A DNA stretch of 64,000 nucleotides from Duganella qianjiadongensis (GTDB taxonomy: Bacteria; Pseudomonadota; Gammaproteobacteria; Burkholderiales; Burkholderiaceae_D): assembly GCF_009857915.1 (NCBI RefSeq), contig NZ_WWCM01000001.1, forward strand, positions 558,001 to 622,000. The letters run 5' to 3'. Positions 36,629-46,556 of the stretch are shown in pieces. Made by a program: the position numbers and the translations under genes. Below the pieces are notes generated by a model, which saw nothing but the letters and a program-made list of their open reading frames with translations, searched no databases and was not told the DNA's origin. The number at the start of each line of letters is the position of its first letter. Within the stretch, counting starts at the first letter, position 1.

Positions 36629-37975
36629 TCAGGCCGGGTTCAGATCGAACACCGCCATCGATTCCACGTGCGAGGTGTGCGGGAACATATTTACCACCCC
36701 GGCTTTGCTCAGCGTGTAGCCGGCGTTGACCAGTATGCCGGCGTCGCGCGCCAGCGTGGACGGGCTGCACGACACGTAGACGATACGGCTAGGCAGCAGA
36801 TCACGCCGGCTCAGGCTTAGCGCCAGCAGCGCTTCGCTCAGGGTCATGGCGCCATCGCGTGGCGGGTCGATCAGCATGCGGTCGAACTTACCCAGCTGGA
36901 TCAGATGATCGGCCGTGACTTCGAACAGATTGCGCATGTAGAAGGTGGTCTTCCCGGCCAGACCGTTAGCCTTGGCGTTATCGAGCGCACGCTCCGTCAG
37001 CGCGCTGCTGCCTTCGATACCCACCACTTCGCGCGCCTGCGTGGCCAGCGGCAGGGTGAAGTTGCCAAGGCCGCAGAACAGATCGGCCACGCGGTCCTGC
37101 GGCTGCACTTCCAGCAGGCGCAGGGCTTTCACCACCAGCACGCGGTTGATGTAGTGATTGACCTGAGTAAAATCGACCGGCTTGAACGGCATGCGGATGC
37201 CGAATTCCGGCAGCAGATAATGCAGTTGCTTATCCCGCGGGTAGTACGGCGCCGCCGTATCCGGGGCACCAGTCTGCAGCCACAGCTGCACCTGATACTG
37301 GTCGGCGAAGGCTTTGAGCTTGACTTCGTCGTCGGCCGTCAGCGGGGCCATGATGCGGAATACCAGCGCCGTCACGTCTTCGCCGATCGCCACTTCGATC
37401 TGCGGAATCTGCATGTACAGCGACAGCGAACCGATCAGCGCGCGCAGCGGCAGCAGCAGATCGGAGATATAGCGCGGCAGGATTTCGCAGCTGCTGATAT
37501 CGGCCACAAACGACGATTTACGCTCGTGGAAGCCGACCAGCACCGTCTCCTTGCGCGCCACATAGCGCACCGACAGACGGGCGCGGTAGCGGTAGCCCCA
37601 GGTGGGGCCATACATCGGCCGCATCACCGTGTCCGGTTTGACCTTGCCGATGTGGGCCAGATTATCTTCCAGCACGCGCTGCTTGACGGCCACCTGCGCC
37701 CCCGCTTCCAGATGCTGCATCGAGCAGCCGCCGCATACATCGAAGTGCTTGCACTGCGGCTTGACACGCATCGGCGATTCGCGCAGCACCGCTTCCAGTT
37801 TGCCCAGATCCAGATTGCGCTTCTTCTTGGTGGTGACGTAGCGTACGCGCTCGCCCGGCAGCGCCCCTTCCACAAACACCACTTTACCGGGAGTTCCATC
37901 CTCGTTTTGCAGATGGCCGACGCCACGGGCGTCCATATCGAGCGACTTGATGAGGAGGGTATTTTCTTCTTGCAT
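36629..37975 (-). CDS. rlmD: 23S rRNA (uracil-1939-C5)-methyltransferase
   Basis: A 448-residue SAM-dependent methyltransferase. It has an N-terminal TRAM domain, then an iron-sulfur binding set (Cys75, Cys81, Cys84, Cys163 in QCKHFDVCGGC and SSCEIL), then a Rossmann catalytic domain with DLFCGLGNFTLPLA as SAM motif I, DPPRDGA, and the nucleophile Cys in YVSCSPSTLARD. This is the RlmD/RumA layout and reaction (m5U1939 of 23S rRNA). The start is the ATG at 37975. It lies downstream of rpoS. Confidence 0.93.
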   Translation of the reverse strand: MQEENTLLIKSLDMDARGVGHLQNEDGTPGKVVFVEGALPGERVRYVTTKKKRNLDLGKLEAVLRESPMRVKPQCKHFDVCGGCSMQHLEAGAQVAVKQRVLEDNLAHIGKVKPDTVMRPMYGPTWGYRYRARLSVRYVARKETVLVGFHERKSSFVADISSCEILPRYISDLLLPLRALIGSLSLYMQIPQIEVAIGEDVTALVFRIMAPLTADDEVKLKAFADQYQVQLWLQTGAPDTAAPYYPRDKQLHYLLPEFGIRMPFKPVDFTQVNHYINRVLVVKALRLLEVQPQDRVADLFCGLGNFTLPLATQAREVVGIEGSSALTERALDNAKANGLAGKTTFYMRNLFEVTADHLIQLGKFDRMLIDPPRDGAMTLSEALLALSLSRRDLLPSRIVYVSCSPSTLARDAGILVNAGYTLSKAGVVNMFPHTSHVESMAVFDLNPA

Positions 37976-38073
37976 GACGGTTCAGTAAAAAGGGATAGCA
38001 GACGCCGGCCGGCAATACGCCAACCACCACCGGGTCACGAACGGGTCAATATGATAGCAGATGACAGGGGGGA

Positions 38074-39075
38074 CTACAGCAGCGAATCGCGCACCACGCC
38101 ACGCGCCGCCATGGCGCGCTTGAGCTTGACGAGGGCTTCCTGCTGGATCTGGCGCACCCGCTCGCGCGTCACGCCCATCTCCTCGGCCAGCGTCTCCAGC
38201 GTGGCCGGATCATCGTTATCGAGGCCGAAACGGCGCATGATCACCACCCGCTGCTTGTCCGGCAGACGGGTTAGCCAGTCGCGCACCAGCAGCGTCATTT
38301 CGTGGTGTTCGGCGCGCGCATCGGGGCTGTCTTCGCTGGCGCCGGGCAGCATGTCCATCAGCGAGGACTGGGGATCGTTGTCGAGCGGCGCATCGAGCGA
38401 GGTAGCGTGCTCGGACATGGCGAGAATGTCCTGCACTTCTTCCACCGGACGGCCTACCAGTTCGGCGATATCCTCGGCGGTGGCATCCTTGCCGTCATGC
38501 TGGCGCGCTTCCAGATGGTATTTGCCGCGCAAAATCTGGTTCAGTTCACGCACCATATGCACCGGCAGGCGCACGGTACGGGCCTGATTCATGATGGCGC
38601 GCTCTATACTCTGGCGTATCCACCACGTGGCGTAAGTCGAGAAACGGAAGCCGCGCTCGGGCTCGAACTTGTCGATGGCGCGCATCAGGCCGATGTTGCC
38701 CTCTTCTATCATGTCGAGCAGCACCACGCCGCGATTGATGTAGTGCTTGGCGATCGAGACTACCAGCCGCAAGTTATGCTCGATCATGGTCTGGCGCGCG
38801 GCGAAATCGCCGTTCTTGGCCAGCGTGGCGTAATGCACTTCCTGCACGGCCGTCAGCAGCGGCCGCGTACCGATCTGGTTCAGATAGTGCTGGGTGGTGT
38901 CGGTGGACAGCTCGGCGGCCAGCACTTTCTTGAGCTCGTCAACACTTTCCAGCACGGCACCGGTAGCCAGTACCTCGCCTTCCGCCGGCTCGATGGCGAC
39001 ATCTTCGTTGCCATCTTCGCGATACTCATCGGGCAGTGCGTCGTCATCCATGGAATCGTGCGAGGTTGGTGTCAT
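38074..39075 (-). CDS. rpoS: RNA polymerase sigma factor RpoS
   Basis: A 333-residue stationary-phase/general-stress sigma factor. Region 1.2 ([16 protein letters not shown]) and region 2 ([55 protein letters not shown], in part) carry the core-binding and -10 recognition helices. Region 3 and region 4 ([14 protein letters not shown]-type helix-turn-helix) follow. It has no region 1.1 of a housekeeping sigma. It sits between nlpD and rlmD; the main promoter in other proteobacteria lies within nlpD. It is a plausible partner of the -10 elements at the 4.8-10.1 kb operator sites. Confidence 0.95.
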   Translation of the reverse strand: MTPTSHDSMDDDALPDEYREDGNEDVAIEPAEGEVLATGAVLESVDELKKVLAAELSTDTTQHYLNQIGTRPLLTAVQEVHYATLAKNGDFAARQTMIEHNLRLVVSIAKHYINRGVVLLDMIEEGNIGLMRAIDKFEPERGFRFSTYATWWIRQSIERAIMNQARTVRLPVHMVRELNQILRGKYHLEARQHDGKDATAEDIAELVGRPVEEVQDILAMSEHATSLDAPLDNDPQSSLMDMLPGASEDSPDARAEHHEMTLLVRDWLTRLPDKQRVVIMRRFGLDNDDPATLETLAEEMGVTRERVRQIQQEALVKLKRAMAARGVVRDSLL

Positions 39076-39084
39076 GGCTTAGCG

Positions 39085-40053
39085 CTAACGGTTAGGCAGG
39101 AAGCGCGACGGGTCCACGGGTTTGCCCTGCTGCCGGATTTCAAAGTGCAGCTTGACGGTGTCCGTATCGGAGTCGCCCATTTCCGCGATCTGTTGTCCTT
39201 TGGTTACGGTGTTGCCTTCCTTGACCACGATGCTGCGGTTGTGGGCATAGGCCGACAGCAGGCTATTACTGTGTTTCACGATCACCAGATTACCATAACC
39301 ACGGATCCCGCTACCGGCATACATAACTTTTCCCGCGCCGGCGGCGACAACTGGCTGGCCCGCCTTGCCGGCAATGTCGACACCTTTGTTCTTACCCTCA
39401 TCAAAAGTAGCAATCACTTTGCCCTCGGCTGGCCACATCCAGCTAAGCTTTTCCTCGTCCACAGCCGGCGCCGGAGCCGGTGCCGGCGGCGCAACCGGGG
39501 CCGCAGCCGGAACTACCGTCTCGGCGACGGCCGTAGCGGCGGCTGCACTACCCGCCTTGCCGGCAGGTTTGTCTGCCTTGACGCCGTCCGGCCGCTGCAT
39601 CTCGGCCAGCGCCGCTTCGGAATAGGCTTTCTTGTCGCCGCGCGGCTCGGTCTTGCGCACCACCGGCGCCGGTTTATCGACGGGCGGCGGCATCACGATG
39701 GCGCCCGTCTGCACGCCGCTGCCAGCTGGCGCAGAGTCGGGCGGCTGCACGCGCAGCACCTGATCGACCTTGATGTCGTTGGGATTGGACAGATTATTCC
39801 AGGTCACCAGATCACGGTAATTCTGGCCGAATTCCAGTGCAATCCGGATCAGGGTATCGCCTTTCTTCACCGTGTACATGCCACGTTCGTCGCGTACCAC
39901 GGGCGGCGCTTCCGCCACGGCAGGCTTGCTGCTCGAGGCCACATGGCGGTCCACCACCGGAGCCTGATTCGGTACGCTGGTGCAGGCTGTCAGCAGGACG
40001 CCGATACCCAATATCAGTGCGCTTGTGTTTTTGGTCATACGTGTTTGCTTCAT
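39085..40053 (-). CDS. nlpD: NlpD-type LysM / LytM amidase-activator lipoprotein
   Basis: About 322 residues: a signal peptide with lipobox LTAC, a LysM peptidoglycan-binding domain (YTVKKGDTLIRIALEFGQN), an Ala/Pro-rich linker, and a C-terminal LytM (M23) domain. The first zinc-ligand position, His in active M23 peptidases, is Asn in NKGVDIAGKAGQP, as in E. coli NlpD, so it should be a non-catalytic activator of amidase AmiC at the division septum. I favour the ATG at 40053, with 40038 as an alternative; neither has a strong ribosome site. The rpoS start lies 9 bases downstream. Confidence 0.87.
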   Translation of the reverse strand: MKQTRMTKNTSALILGIGVLLTACTSVPNQAPVVDRHVASSSKPAVAEAPPVVRDERGMYTVKKGDTLIRIALEFGQNYRDLVTWNNLSNPNDIKVDQVLRVQPPDSAPAGSGVQTGAIVMPPPVDKPAPVVRKTEPRGDKKAYSEAALAEMQRPDGVKADKPAGKAGSAAAATAVAETVVPAAAPVAPPAPAPAPAVDEEKLSWMWPAEGKVIATFDEGKNKGVDIAGKAGQPVVAAGAGKVMYAGSGIRGYGNLVIVKHSNSLLSAYAHNRSIVVKEGNTVTKGQQIAEMGDSDTDTVKLHFEIRQQGKPVDPSRFLPNR

Positions 40054-40081
40054 CAATACTGTGTCGTTTAAATGCGGCCCA

Positions 40082-40984
40082 TCAGATGGTGCCGGCCCGC
40101 AGCGGCACAAAATGGCAGTCTTCCAGCGTTTCGCTAGTCCATTCTGCCTTACCGGTACGGGTAATGAGTTCGAGGTGCTGGGCGCGCGCGCCCACCGGTG
40201 CGACCAGCCGCCCGCCTATGGCCAGCTGCTCCAGCAGGGCCTGCGGCACTTCCAGACCGGCTGCGGCCAGTATGATGCCATCAAATGGCGCAGCTTGCGG
40301 CAGCCCAAGCATACCATCCCCGTAATGCAGCCGCAGATTGGGCACGCGCAGCGGACGCAGATTGACCTTGGCCAGTTCGTGCAGGGGCTTGATGCGTTCG
40401 ATCGAATACACTTCCTGCGCCACGCAGGCCAGCACAGCCGCCTGATAACCGCAGCCCGTGCCGATTTCCAGCACGCGCTTGAGCTGGCCGCCGTTGCGCA
40501 TCAGTTCTATCATGCGCGCCACGATATAGGGCTGGGATATGGTCTGATGATGGCCGATCGGCAGCGAAGCATCGATATACGCCTGCGAAGCCAACCCCTC
40601 TTCCATGAACATATGGCGCGGCACCGTTTCCAGTGCGGCCAGAACCAGATTATCCTGCACACCCTGCTTGGCCACACGCTGCACCATGGCGCGCCGCACG
40701 GCATCCGACACCAGCGGACTCTGGCGCTGCCCCAGCACCGGCTGGGGCGCTGGCTGGCGCGGCTGGGTATGGGTATGCGACTGGGAATGGAATAGCGGCG
40801 GCTTGCTGGTGCTGCTAGCGCTGCCGGGACCGGTACTCGTGCGCAGCGGCTGCGGCAGATGGCGTGCCGCATTCTGGGTTGCCGTCTGTGGCCGGACTAT
40901 GGACGCCGACACCGTGGCCTTCTTGTTCCCCTGATCGACGACCGAGGATAGCGGAAGCGGAAAGCGACGGTTCTTGTCGGTCAT
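40082..40984 (-). CDS. pcm: Protein-L-isoaspartate O-methyltransferase
   Basis: A 300-residue protein whose C-terminal ~210 residues are the PCMT fold: SAM motif [24 protein letters not shown] and [22 protein letters not shown]. It methylates isoaspartate in damaged proteins to start their repair. The N-terminal ~85 residues are an unusual Ser/Pro/Gln/Thr-rich, probably disordered extension (contains [17 protein letters not shown]) absent from most homologues. The ATG overlaps the surE stop by four bases, supporting the full-length start and translational coupling. Confidence 0.92.
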   Translation of the reverse strand: MTDKNRRFPLPLSSVVDQGNKKATVSASIVRPQTATQNAARHLPQPLRTSTGPGSASSTSKPPLFHSQSHTHTQPRQPAPQPVLGQRQSPLVSDAVRRAMVQRVAKQGVQDNLVLAALETVPRHMFMEEGLASQAYIDASLPIGHHQTISQPYIVARMIELMRNGGQLKRVLEIGTGCGYQAAVLACVAQEVYSIERIKPLHELAKVNLRPLRVPNLRLHYGDGMLGLPQAAPFDGIILAAAGLEVPQALLEQLAIGGRLVAPVGARAQHLELITRTGKAEWTSETLEDCHFVPLRAGTI

Positions 40985-41718
40985 GCCAGTGCCTTTGCGA
41001 GTACGTCCAGCTGGGTTTTATGCGTGAGGTCGATCTGCAAAGGCGTGATCGAGGTGCGTCCGCTGGCACAGGCATGAAAATCCGTGCCCTCGCCGGCATC
41101 CTTGGTCGCCCCCGGCGGACCGATCCAGAAAATTTCCTTGCCGCGCGGATCGTGCGCGCGTATCACCGGCTCGGCCTGATGGCGCCGGCCCAGCCGCGTG
41201 GCGAGCGGCGTACGCAATTGCTCGTACGGCAAGTTCGGAATATTCACATTGAGCAGGTAGGGGGCGGGCAGCGCCGCCATGTACTGCACGATGATGTCGC
41301 GCGCATGGCGCGCCGCATCATCGATATATTCCCAGCCAAAAGCGCCCTGCGAAAAGGCGATGGCAGGAATGCCGAACAGATAACCTTCCGTGGCCGCAGC
41401 CACCGTGCCCGAATACAGGGTGTCGTCCCCCATATTGGGACCGTTATTGATACCGGATACAACCAGATCAGGACGGTAATCGAGCACGCCCGTCAGCGCC
41501 ACGTGCACGCAGTCGGTGGGTGTGCCGTTAACGAAATAAAAACCGTTGGCAGCCTGCTGCACCGACAGCGGCCGGTCCAGCGAGAGGGAGTTGGATGCAC
41601 CGGAGCGGTTGCTATCCGGCGCCACCACGACGATATCGGCGATGGGCGTCAGCGCAGCAGCCAGCGCATTGATGCCGGGGGCCAGATAACCGTCGTCGTT
41701 ACTGATCAGGATTTTCAT
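40981..41718 (-). CDS. surE: 5'/3'-nucleotidase SurE
   Basis: A 245-residue survival protein. The metal-binding ISNDDGY motif lies at residues 5-11, with Asp8 and Asp9; Ser39-type NRSGASNSL and the SGINNGPN motif complete the site. It removes phosphate from 5'- and 3'-nucleotides. The classical surE-pcm-nlpD-rpoS order is intact, with the pcm ATG overlapping the stop. Confidence 0.93.
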   Translation of the reverse strand: MKILISNDDGYLAPGINALAAALTPIADIVVVAPDSNRSGASNSLSLDRPLSVQQAANGFYFVNGTPTDCVHVALTGVLDYRPDLVVSGINNGPNMGDDTLYSGTVAAATEGYLFGIPAIAFSQGAFGWEYIDDAARHARDIIVQYMAALPAPYLLNVNIPNLPYEQLRTPLATRLGRRHQAEPVIRAHDPRGKEIFWIGPPGATKDAGEGTDFHACASGRTSITPLQIDLTHKTQLDVLAKALA

Positions 41719-41787
41719 ACGACGATTTTACCTGAAGCAATCGCCGCCCTGCTCGTTCGATGCTGCCCCCGCGCAGATAAATTTGCG

Positions 41788-43728
41788 TCAGCCGCTCTGG
41801 CTGCGGCCTGGCGCCGCGGCAGCGTCGAGCGCCAGCATCTGTTCGGCCGTCAGCTGGACCACCTCCGGTCCTATCGGATGCATGGGCTGCAGCGGCTGCA
41901 ACAAGGCATCGTCGTAGGCATCGAGCGCACCTTCCTGACGCAGTTCCGGTACCAGATCGGCCTGGCCCGGATGCTGGCCCGCATGGCTGCCCGTCTGTTT
42001 GAGCAGGTCAGCCATGGCCGCACGGGCGCGCGCCACCGCCGCATGATGGGGACCATGCTGTTTGATACTAATTTGCAACACGGCATCGAGCAGGCTGTGC
42101 GCCACATCCGGCTCGTCGAGTTGCAGCATGGTCCACGCCAGCGCCGTGCGGCTGGCCAGCGTGTCCGCATGTTCGCCGCCAAGGCAGCGTTTACGCTCGG
42201 CCAGAATCTGCTCCTGTGCACTACGCGCCGCATCGAATTCGCCTTGCAGGAATAGCTGGCGCGCCCGTTCTGCCTTGCAGGCCAGCGTCAGCCTGTGCAA
42301 GCCGCCCAACTGGCGGACATACACAGCCAGCACCTCGTCATAAATCTGCATGGCCTGCTGGGCACGGCCACGGGCTCCCAGCGTAGCTGCCAGCGCCATG
42401 CGCGCCGCCAGCGTATCGGGATGTTCGCCCCCGAGCAAGCGGCCATGGGCTTCCGCCACGCATTCCTGCAATATCTGCGCCGCTTCCAGCTGGCCCGACT
42501 GAAACTGTACTGCCGCCAGCGCCGCCTTGCTGGCCAGCGTTTCCGCCTGCTCCGTCCCCACCACCTGCTGACGCATCTGGCAGGCCTGTTCGAAGCAGCC
42601 TTGCGCCTGCCGCCAGCGCTGCTGCGTGCTGTACTCCAGCCCCAGCTGGTGCTGCAGTTCGGCCTGCGCCAGCAGCAGGCTATGGCCCGTCAGCTGGCCC
42701 GGCAGTGCCTGCATACGCCTGAGCGCAAGCACCTCGGCGTGGGATTGCCACGGATAGTAGCCCGGCTCCAGCCATTCCAGCAGGGTGGCGTAGGAACGCA
42801 CCAGTGTATGGCGGTCACCGTGCGGGGTGGCCTGCGCGGCCAGTTGCTGCGCCTCGTCACGGCTATGCTGGAGCTGGACTTCATCGCAATAGCTGGCTAG
42901 CGACAACTGACGCAGGCCATAGCAGTCCGACAGCAGCTGTTCGAGCCGCTGCTGGTAGCCGCCGTGACGCAGCTTGTCGCCATAGCGGCGCTGCGCGCGC
43001 AGGCTGGCATCGTCGCCTTCCAGCTGCACGGCAAGTGGATAGACCAGCAGGGGGCGCTGCTCGTCCTCGTGGCTGCAGCGATAGCTGGTGGCGCGCGCCA
43101 CCATCTCGCAAGCGCCTTCGAGGCTGCCCTTGTCGGGGCCGAACAGCATCACCAGCTTGCGCGGCAGCAGCGTGGTGCACAGGCCCGCAGTTTCCGCCTG
43201 CCCGCTGGCAGCATCGACCAGCACATGGCGGAAGTGGCAGGCCATCTGGGCGGCGAAGCAGCGGAACAGCGCGGGGCAGCGCCGGAACAGTCCTTCCCAG
43301 TCCAGGGTACGCAAGCGTTCGGAATAGTGCTCGTCGAGCCGGCCAGCCGGCATCAGGTAGAGCTGGCTGGCATCGTCCACGCGCAGCACATATTGTTCCC
43401 AGTCCACTGCCGCCAGCACTTCATAGGCCAGCAGGGTGTCGTCGCTGAAGCCGCTAGGCTGGTGCTGGTCCAGCTGCTCGGCGCAGGCGAGGAAGAATTC
43501 CAGCACGCCCGGATGGTTGCGCGGCACGCCGAAATACTGGTGCAGTGCCGGCGCCGGCAAATCCCAGTCTATCATCAGGACAGGATTGTAAGCTGCCCGC
43601 TGGCGTGCCAGCAGTATCGCCAGATTGGCCAGCGCCGCGCTGCGGCTGCCATCATCGCGGTAGGCATAAAAAGTAATGACTTCGCCGTGATCGCTGAGCG
43701 GCGGCAGCAACAGAGGATGGGTTTCCAT
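41788..43728 (-). CDS. ParA-like (degenerate P-loop) / TPR protein paired with a TIR protein
   Basis: A 646-residue protein. Residues 17-70 align with the KGGVGR-variant of the ParA/MinD ATPases that carry C-terminal TPRs: ITFYAYRDDGSRSAALANLA, then VLMIDWDLPAPALHQYFG. The usual KGGVGR[ST] P-loop is RDDGSRS here, without the signature lysine and its glycines, so nucleotide binding or hydrolysis is doubtful. Residues about 100-290 resemble the rest of the domain. From about 350 to 570 there are four or five 42-residue kinesin-light-chain-like TPRs (LGGEHPDTLAARMALA units). It starts 9 bases after the TIR gene stop. Similar pairs (FxsC/FxsT-like) occur in actinobacterial peptide systems; an orthologue is not established. 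Confidence 0.72.
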   Translation of the reverse strand: METHPLLLPPLSDHGEVITFYAYRDDGSRSAALANLAILLARQRAAYNPVLMIDWDLPAPALHQYFGVPRNHPGVLEFFLACAEQLDQHQPSGFSDDTLLAYEVLAAVDWEQYVLRVDDASQLYLMPAGRLDEHYSERLRTLDWEGLFRRCPALFRCFAAQMACHFRHVLVDAASGQAETAGLCTTLLPRKLVMLFGPDKGSLEGACEMVARATSYRCSHEDEQRPLLVYPLAVQLEGDDASLRAQRRYGDKLRHGGYQQRLEQLLSDCYGLRQLSLASYCDEVQLQHSRDEAQQLAAQATPHGDRHTLVRSYATLLEWLEPGYYPWQSHAEVLALRRMQALPGQLTGHSLLLAQAELQHQLGLEYSTQQRWRQAQGCFEQACQMRQQVVGTEQAETLASKAALAAVQFQSGQLEAAQILQECVAEAHGRLLGGEHPDTLAARMALAATLGARGRAQQAMQIYDEVLAVYVRQLGGLHRLTLACKAERARQLFLQGEFDAARSAQEQILAERKRCLGGEHADTLASRTALAWTMLQLDEPDVAHSLLDAVLQISIKQHGPHHAAVARARAAMADLLKQTGSHAGQHPGQADLVPELRQEGALDAYDDALLQPLQPMHPIGPEVVQLTAEQMLALDAAAAPGRSQSG

Positions 43729-43737
43729 GGCAAACCT

Positions 43738-44343
43738 TTAGCGTGGAAAGTTAGGAGGAGGAATCACCCGCCATTCAGGCGGAATATCGGGCAGAACAAA
43801 TTTGCTGCAATCGTGGCGGGGCGGCATATAGCGCTTCAGACAGTGGTAATGCTCGGCGATGCGCAGCACGATTTTTTCTATTTCGGGCAGAAATTCGGGA
43901 TTGGATTTGAACGAATTGCTGGCCAGCGTATAGCGCGAAAAATCCACATACATGCCGGGCCGGGTAATCTGCGGCGGCAAGCCGGCCGGGTGGCGCGTCA
44001 TGATGATGGGGATGATCAGGTGACTGGGCAGGCGGTACCACGCGCTGCGTTCCGCTTCGATGCGCTGCATGGCGGCATATTCGCGCCGCGTATAGCCGTG
44101 CGCTTCGTAGCGCGGCGTATAGATCACGATCATGCAGACGCTTTCGCACAGGGCCTGGGCGATGCGCTGATCCAGATCGTCCCCGCCACCGAGCTGGGCG
44201 CTATCGACGAAGAGCTCGTCCTCGTTATCGAAATGGGGCTCCAGATAGCAGGCCAGTGCTTCGATCAGATCGCTTTTGAAGCGGCTCATGTACGCGTGAT
44301 GGCCATGGGCATAACTGATAAAACAGCCGTGTCGGATTGCCAT
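43738..44343 (-). CDS. TIR domain protein
   Basis: A 201-residue protein. Residues 7-110 form a TIR domain: box 1 CFISYAH (7-13), the DELFVDSAQLGGGDDLDQRI region (in part), the VCMIVIYTPRY strand, and Glu88 in RREYAAM at the place of the catalytic glutamate of NAD-cleaving bacterial TIRs. The C-terminal 90 residues are a separate region ending IPPEWRVIPPPNFPR. A GGAGGAT ribosome site precedes the ATG. It is the first gene of an operon with the degenerate ParA-like/TPR protein. NADase activity or nucleotide signal production is a family-based possibility, as in several antiphage systems. Confidence 0.8.
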   Translation of the reverse strand: MAIRHGCFISYAHGHHAYMSRFKSDLIEALACYLEPHFDNEDELFVDSAQLGGGDDLDQRIAQALCESVCMIVIYTPRYEAHGYTRREYAAMQRIEAERSAWYRLPSHLIIPIIMTRHPAGLPPQITRPGMYVDFSRYTLASNSFKSNPEFLPEIEKIVLRIAEHYHCLKRYMPPRHDCSKFVLPDIPPEWRVIPPPNFPR

Positions 44344-44479
44344 GACATCCTCCGTAACTGCACGCCAAACGGTGCAGCGCAGAGTTCACTCTAGCGCCCA
44401 GTTCAGGCGCGAGTTTGTGCCAGCGCAAAGGTGTGCGGGGCGCTCAGAACGGCAGGAATCGATGCAGCGCTGCGCCGCC

Positions 44480-46522
44480 CTATTCCGCCTCGGCGGGCGG
44501 CGCAGGGCGGAAGAAGGCAATCACATCGGCCTGTTCGCGCGTGCGCTTGAAGGCCGGCAGGCTTTGCCAGATGCGTTTGCCATAAGGCTTGGAAATGACA
44601 CGCGGATCGCACAGCATCAGCACGCCGCGATCGCCGACGTCGCGGATCAGGCGGCCGGCGCCCTGCTTCAGGTTGATGATGGCTTCCGGCAGCGTGTGAT
44701 GCATGAAACCATTCTTGCCCTGTTTCTCCATCACTTCGATGCGGGCTGCCAGCACGGGATCGTCGGGCGGCGCAAACGGCAGCTTGTCGATAATCACCAG
44801 CGACAGCGCATCGCCGCGCACGTCCACGCCTTCCCAGAACGACTGGCTGCCGATCAGCACGCCGTTACCGGCGGCGCGGAACTGGTCCAGCAATTCCGTG
44901 CGGCCTTTATCGCCCTGCACGAACAGGGGGAAGTTCAGGCCGCGCCGCTCGAACTCGTCGCGTAGCCGTTCGGCGGCCCGCTTGACGGCGCGCAGCGTGG
45001 TGCACAGCAGGAAAGTACGGCCGCCCGCCGCTTCGATCACGGGCAGGGCCAGATCGAGCACGGCATCCGTATAGCCCATGGAATTCGGATCGGGCAAGCC
45101 TTGCGGCACATACAGTATGCCCTGCGCACCGTAATCGAACGGGCTGGGCCAGGTTTTGGACGGTTCGCCCGTCAAGCCCATCTGCTCGGAAAAGTGGCTG
45201 AAATCGTTTTTCACCGCCAGCGTGGCGGAGGTGAATATCCAGCTACGCGGCACGCCTTCGCGCTGGCCGTTGAAGATAGGCGCAATCGACAGCGGCGTCT
45301 TGTGCAGCTGCAGCGAAGAGGCATAGGCTTCCACCCAGAACACGGCTTCCGCGCCCTTCTCCACCCGCGCCTTGGGATCGAATTTCCAGTCGCGCAGCTG
45401 CTGCGCCAGCTGCAGGCCGCGCTGGCGGCACTGTTCCAGCGTTTCCGCCCGCTCCGCCTGGGTTTCCAGCACGGCCAGCAGGCCGTCCAGCTCATCCTTG
45501 AGGGTTTCCAGCGCGGGGAAAAAGTCGCTCGATGGCGCAATCTGCGGCAGCGACAGGCGCACGATATCCTGCGGGAAGGTCAGGCGCAGATCGCGCGCCG
45601 CTTTTTCCACCACCGTCACCGTCTTGCCCCAGTCGGCGCCATCGCGCGCGTGGGCCAGCCCTTCGGCCAGCACGTCGCGGCACAATTCCAGCACTTGCGA
45701 GGTGGAGAAGGTATCGCCAAAGAACAGCGTGGCCGTATCGGGCAACTGGTGGGCTTCGTCGAAGATCACGGTGTTGGCCGACGGCAGCAGTTCGGCGATG
45801 CCGGAATCCTTCAGCGCCACGTCGGCGAAGAACAGGTGATGATTGACCACCACCACATCGGCCTGCTGCGCCTCCTTGCGCGCCTTCATCACGAAGCAGT
45901 CCTGATAATACTGGCACTCGGCGCCCATGCAGTTGTCGCGGGTGGAAGTAACCAGATTCCAGATCAGGGCATTTTCCGGCACCCGCGCCAGTTCCGCCTT
46001 GTCGCCGGAATTGGTCATTTTCAGGAAGCGCGAAATTTCGCGCAGATGGCCCACGTCGTCGCGCGACGTCATGCGGCCATTCTGCAGCGTGCGCTCCAGA
46101 TGGTAGTGGCACAGATAGTTGGAACGGCCTTTGAGCAGCGCCACCGACACCGGTGCCTGCAAAGCCGCCCGCACGGTAGGGATATCGCGCAGGAACAGCT
46201 GGTCCTGCAGATTCTTGGTACCGGTGGAAATGATGGTCTTGCCGCCCCACAGCAGCGCCGGCACCAGATAGGCAAAGGTCTTGCCCGTGCCGGTACCGGC
46301 CTCGGCGATCAGAGTGGTCTGGCTGTCGATGGCGGCGGCAACGGCCTTGGCCATTTCGGTCTGCGAACGGCGCGGACGAAAATCGCCTACCGCCGGACCC
46401 AGCGGTCCACCGGCACCAAACAGGCGTTCAACCTCGGCATCATGTTTTCCGGGGGGTGCTTCGGCGGTCTCGCCAACCACGGCGATCGGGGTCTGGTCGG
46501 ACGGGGACGGGTGTTGAGTCAA
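44480..46522 (-). CDS. ATP-dependent DNA helicase, DinG/YoaA-like (XPD family)
   Basis: A 680-residue superfamily 2 helicase. The Walker A GTGTGKT is at 76-82 and the DEAH box at 256-259. Between them, Cys139, Cys199, Cys204 and Cys210 form the four-cysteine iron-sulfur cluster of XPD/DinG/YoaA proteins. The helicase C-terminal domain holds SFWEGVDV and the GRLIRD motif. It unwinds DNA 5'-3' during replication-fork or damage repair. The first codon appears to be TTG at 46522, with no clear ribosome site, so the N-terminus is uncertain. No LexA box is visible upstream. Confidence 0.88.
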   Translation of the reverse strand: MTQHPSPSDQTPIAVVGETAEAPPGKHDAEVERLFGAGGPLGPAVGDFRPRRSQTEMAKAVAAAIDSQTTLIAEAGTGTGKTFAYLVPALLWGGKTIISTGTKNLQDQLFLRDIPTVRAALQAPVSVALLKGRSNYLCHYHLERTLQNGRMTSRDDVGHLREISRFLKMTNSGDKAELARVPENALIWNLVTSTRDNCMGAECQYYQDCFVMKARKEAQQADVVVVNHHLFFADVALKDSGIAELLPSANTVIFDEAHQLPDTATLFFGDTFSTSQVLELCRDVLAEGLAHARDGADWGKTVTVVEKAARDLRLTFPQDIVRLSLPQIAPSSDFFPALETLKDELDGLLAVLETQAERAETLEQCRQRGLQLAQQLRDWKFDPKARVEKGAEAVFWVEAYASSLQLHKTPLSIAPIFNGQREGVPRSWIFTSATLAVKNDFSHFSEQMGLTGEPSKTWPSPFDYGAQGILYVPQGLPDPNSMGYTDAVLDLALPVIEAAGGRTFLLCTTLRAVKRAAERLRDEFERRGLNFPLFVQGDKGRTELLDQFRAAGNGVLIGSQSFWEGVDVRGDALSLVIIDKLPFAPPDDPVLAARIEVMEKQGKNGFMHHTLPEAIINLKQGAGRLIRDVGDRGVLMLCDPRVISKPYGKRIWQSLPAFKRTREQADVIAFFRPAPPAEAE

Positions 46523-46556
46523 AATATACTAGATAGGCAGCGGTAAGGCTCGCAAC

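Noticed and set aside
44344-46556. LexA control of the DinG-like helicase
   Set aside because: dinG is an SOS gene in E. coli, but no CTGT-N8-ACAG element is visible upstream of 46522.
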